This document shows positions 23,150 to 24,027 of a DNA stretch of 24,027 nt, in pieces. Position numbers and translations under genes: made by a program. Origin of the DNA: UBA6168 sp031426435 (GTDB taxonomy: Bacteria > Bacteroidota > Bacteroidia > Chitinophagales > Saprospiraceae). The stretch lies in the NCBI GenBank assembly GCA_031426435.1, contig JANPLH010000272.1:1-24027 (forward strand), written 5' to 3'. The notes beneath the pieces were generated by a model. That model made no database searches and was not told the origin of the DNA. It was given only the letters and a program-made list of their open reading frames with translations. The stretch's first letter is position 1, and every line of letters begins with the position of its first letter.

Positions 23150-24027
23150 ATGAGTGCAAACAAAGAAAATTGGGGTTCAAGGGTAGGCTTGGTGCTGGCC
23201 ATGGCAGGCAATGCCGTCGGGCTTGGCAACTTTCTCCGTTTCCCAGTACAGGCCATCCAAAACGGCGGTGGCTCCTTCATCATTCCCTACCTCGTCTGCT
23301 TTTTGTTGATGGGTATTCCATTGCTTTTTGTGGAGTGGAGCATGGGCCGCTTCGGCGGCAAACACGGCCATCACAGTACGCCTTTCATCTTCGATTCGAT
23401 GGACAAACGGAAGTTCTGGAAGTACCTTGGCGTATTCGGAATCTTTACCAATATCGCCGTGGCAGCCTATTACTGTTACCTCGAAAGTTGGACGCTGTCT
23501 TATGCCTACCACTCAGTGGCGGGCACTTTCGGGGGCATGTCGCAAGAGGGAGTAAACAATTTTTTCAACTCCTATGTAAGTCTCGGCACCAATGAGCCTA
23601 TCCTTTTTTGGATAATATGCCTATTACTCAATACCTGGATATTGTCTCGAGGATTGAGCGGTGGCGTTGAAATCGTGTCAAAAATTGGGATGCCGTTGTT
23701 GATATTTTTTGGTATATTGTTGGCCATCAAGGGTATAACGCTAACTGCTGGTGAAGAGGGCGCTGTGAACGATGGCACCATGGGTCTTAACTTTATGTGG
23801 ACGCCTAATTTCGACACCATCTGGCAACCGAAAGTCTGGCTGGCTGCTGCCGGGCAAATCTTCTTTACCCTTTCGGTTGGAATGGGAAGCATTCAATGCT
23901 ATGCCTCCTACCTCAAAGCAAAGGACGACGTTGCCTTGAACGCCATGAGCGCTGGCTGGATGAATGAGTTCGTAGAAGTAGCACTTGGTGGGGCCATCAT
24001 TATCCCTTTTTCTGTAGGCTATCTTGG
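23150..24027 (+). CDS. LeuT-type sodium:amino-acid symporter (NSS family), 3' end outside window
   Basis: The frame is open to the window end, giving the first 292 residues of a protein that is usually about 500. It resembles LeuT closely, with nearly the same numbering at the start: GNAVGLGNFLRFP has N21, A22, N27 and R30, and YYCYLESW has Y108. TM6 reads GQIFFTLSVGMGSI (F239, T240, S242), and MNEFVEV gives N272, E273 and E276. These match LeuT sodium ligands and gate residues; E276 aligns with LeuT E290, which goes with chloride independence. M245 replaces LeuT F259 in the substrate pocket. Comparison is from memory. The protein should import an amino acid with Na+. The ATG at 23150 sits at the family N-terminus. 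Confidence 0.93.
   Translation, partial: MSANKENWGSRVGLVLAMAGNAVGLGNFLRFPVQAIQNGGGSFIIPYLVCFLLMGIPLLFVEWSMGRFGGKHGHHSTPFIFDSMDKRKFWKYLGVFGIFTNIAVAAYYCYLESWTLSYAYHSVAGTFGGMSQEGVNNFFNSYVSLGTNEPILFWIICLLLNTWILSRGLSGGVEIVSKIGMPLLIFFGILLAIKGITLTAGEEGAVNDGTMGLNFMWTPNFDTIWQPKVWLAAAGQIFFTLSVGMGSIQCYASYLKAKDDVALNAMSAGWMNEFVEVALGGAIIIPFSVGYL

Overview
The window reads as a chromosomal segment of a member of the Bacteroidota, most likely from the Saprospiria/Chitinophagia side. That is an inference from four things: LeuT-, UMF1- and Kup-type transporters of Bacteroidota flavour; A-rich leaders directly before start codons with no clear Shine-Dalgarno sequences; an exbB-exbD-exbD-tonB cluster typical of the phylum; and short word-like intergenic repeats. 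Base composition is close to half GC, with local swings. I see no tRNA, rRNA, insertion sequence, phage gene or CRISPR array.

Layout. Positions 1-2850 (+) hold the 3' end of a sugar-catabolic operon: the last part of an L-rhamnose-type sugar isomerase, a rhamnulokinase-like FGGY kinase, and an FMN-dependent alpha-hydroxyacid (lactate) dehydrogenase. The last two share an ATGA stop/start. Together they fit rhamnose to rhamnulose to rhamnulose phosphate, then oxidation of the lactate that comes from lactaldehyde; the aldolase would lie upstream of the window. Positions 3020-4965 (+) hold a UMF1-type MFS permease coupled by ATGA to a chloramphenicol-acetyltransferase-like protein. Positions 5089-6547 (-) hold a TauE/SafE permease followed by moaD and moaE, the two subunits of molybdopterin synthase. 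Position 6827 onward (+) holds a soluble TPR-histidine kinase, which converges on a secreted amidohydrolase-like protein (9070-10362, -) that appears to lack its metal-binding His-x-His.

Positions 10715-20393 (+) form one long co-directional run. It contains exbB, two different exbD genes, tonB, a small two-helix membrane protein, a PstS-like lipoprotein, a periplasmic TPR protein, a PAS histidine kinase, a LuxR-type response regulator and a Kup potassium transporter. Many junctions are tight (4 bp overlap, 1 bp, 25 bp, 38 bp gaps). Two hairpins inside the run may set different expression levels along it. A terminator at 20423-20460 closes it. A secreted GH2 glycosidase with a C-terminal PA14-like domain follows, ended by a very strong intrinsic terminator, and the window stops inside a LeuT-type sodium:amino-acid symporter.

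Most unusual signals. First, a tandem GAAATCC repeat with a perfect 16-bp inverted repeat sits in frame inside the kinase gene, next to an AT-rich core, and the same repeat words occur in the moaD-moaE gap. Second, an orphan PstS-like lipoprotein, TPR protein, sensor pair and K+ transporter are attached to a TonB energising operon. Third, several family members carry altered active sites (amidohydrolase, CAT-like protein, LeuT-like pocket). I did not find a clear defence system or other wholly new system; the TonB-PstS-TPR-sensor cluster is the best candidate for undescribed biology.
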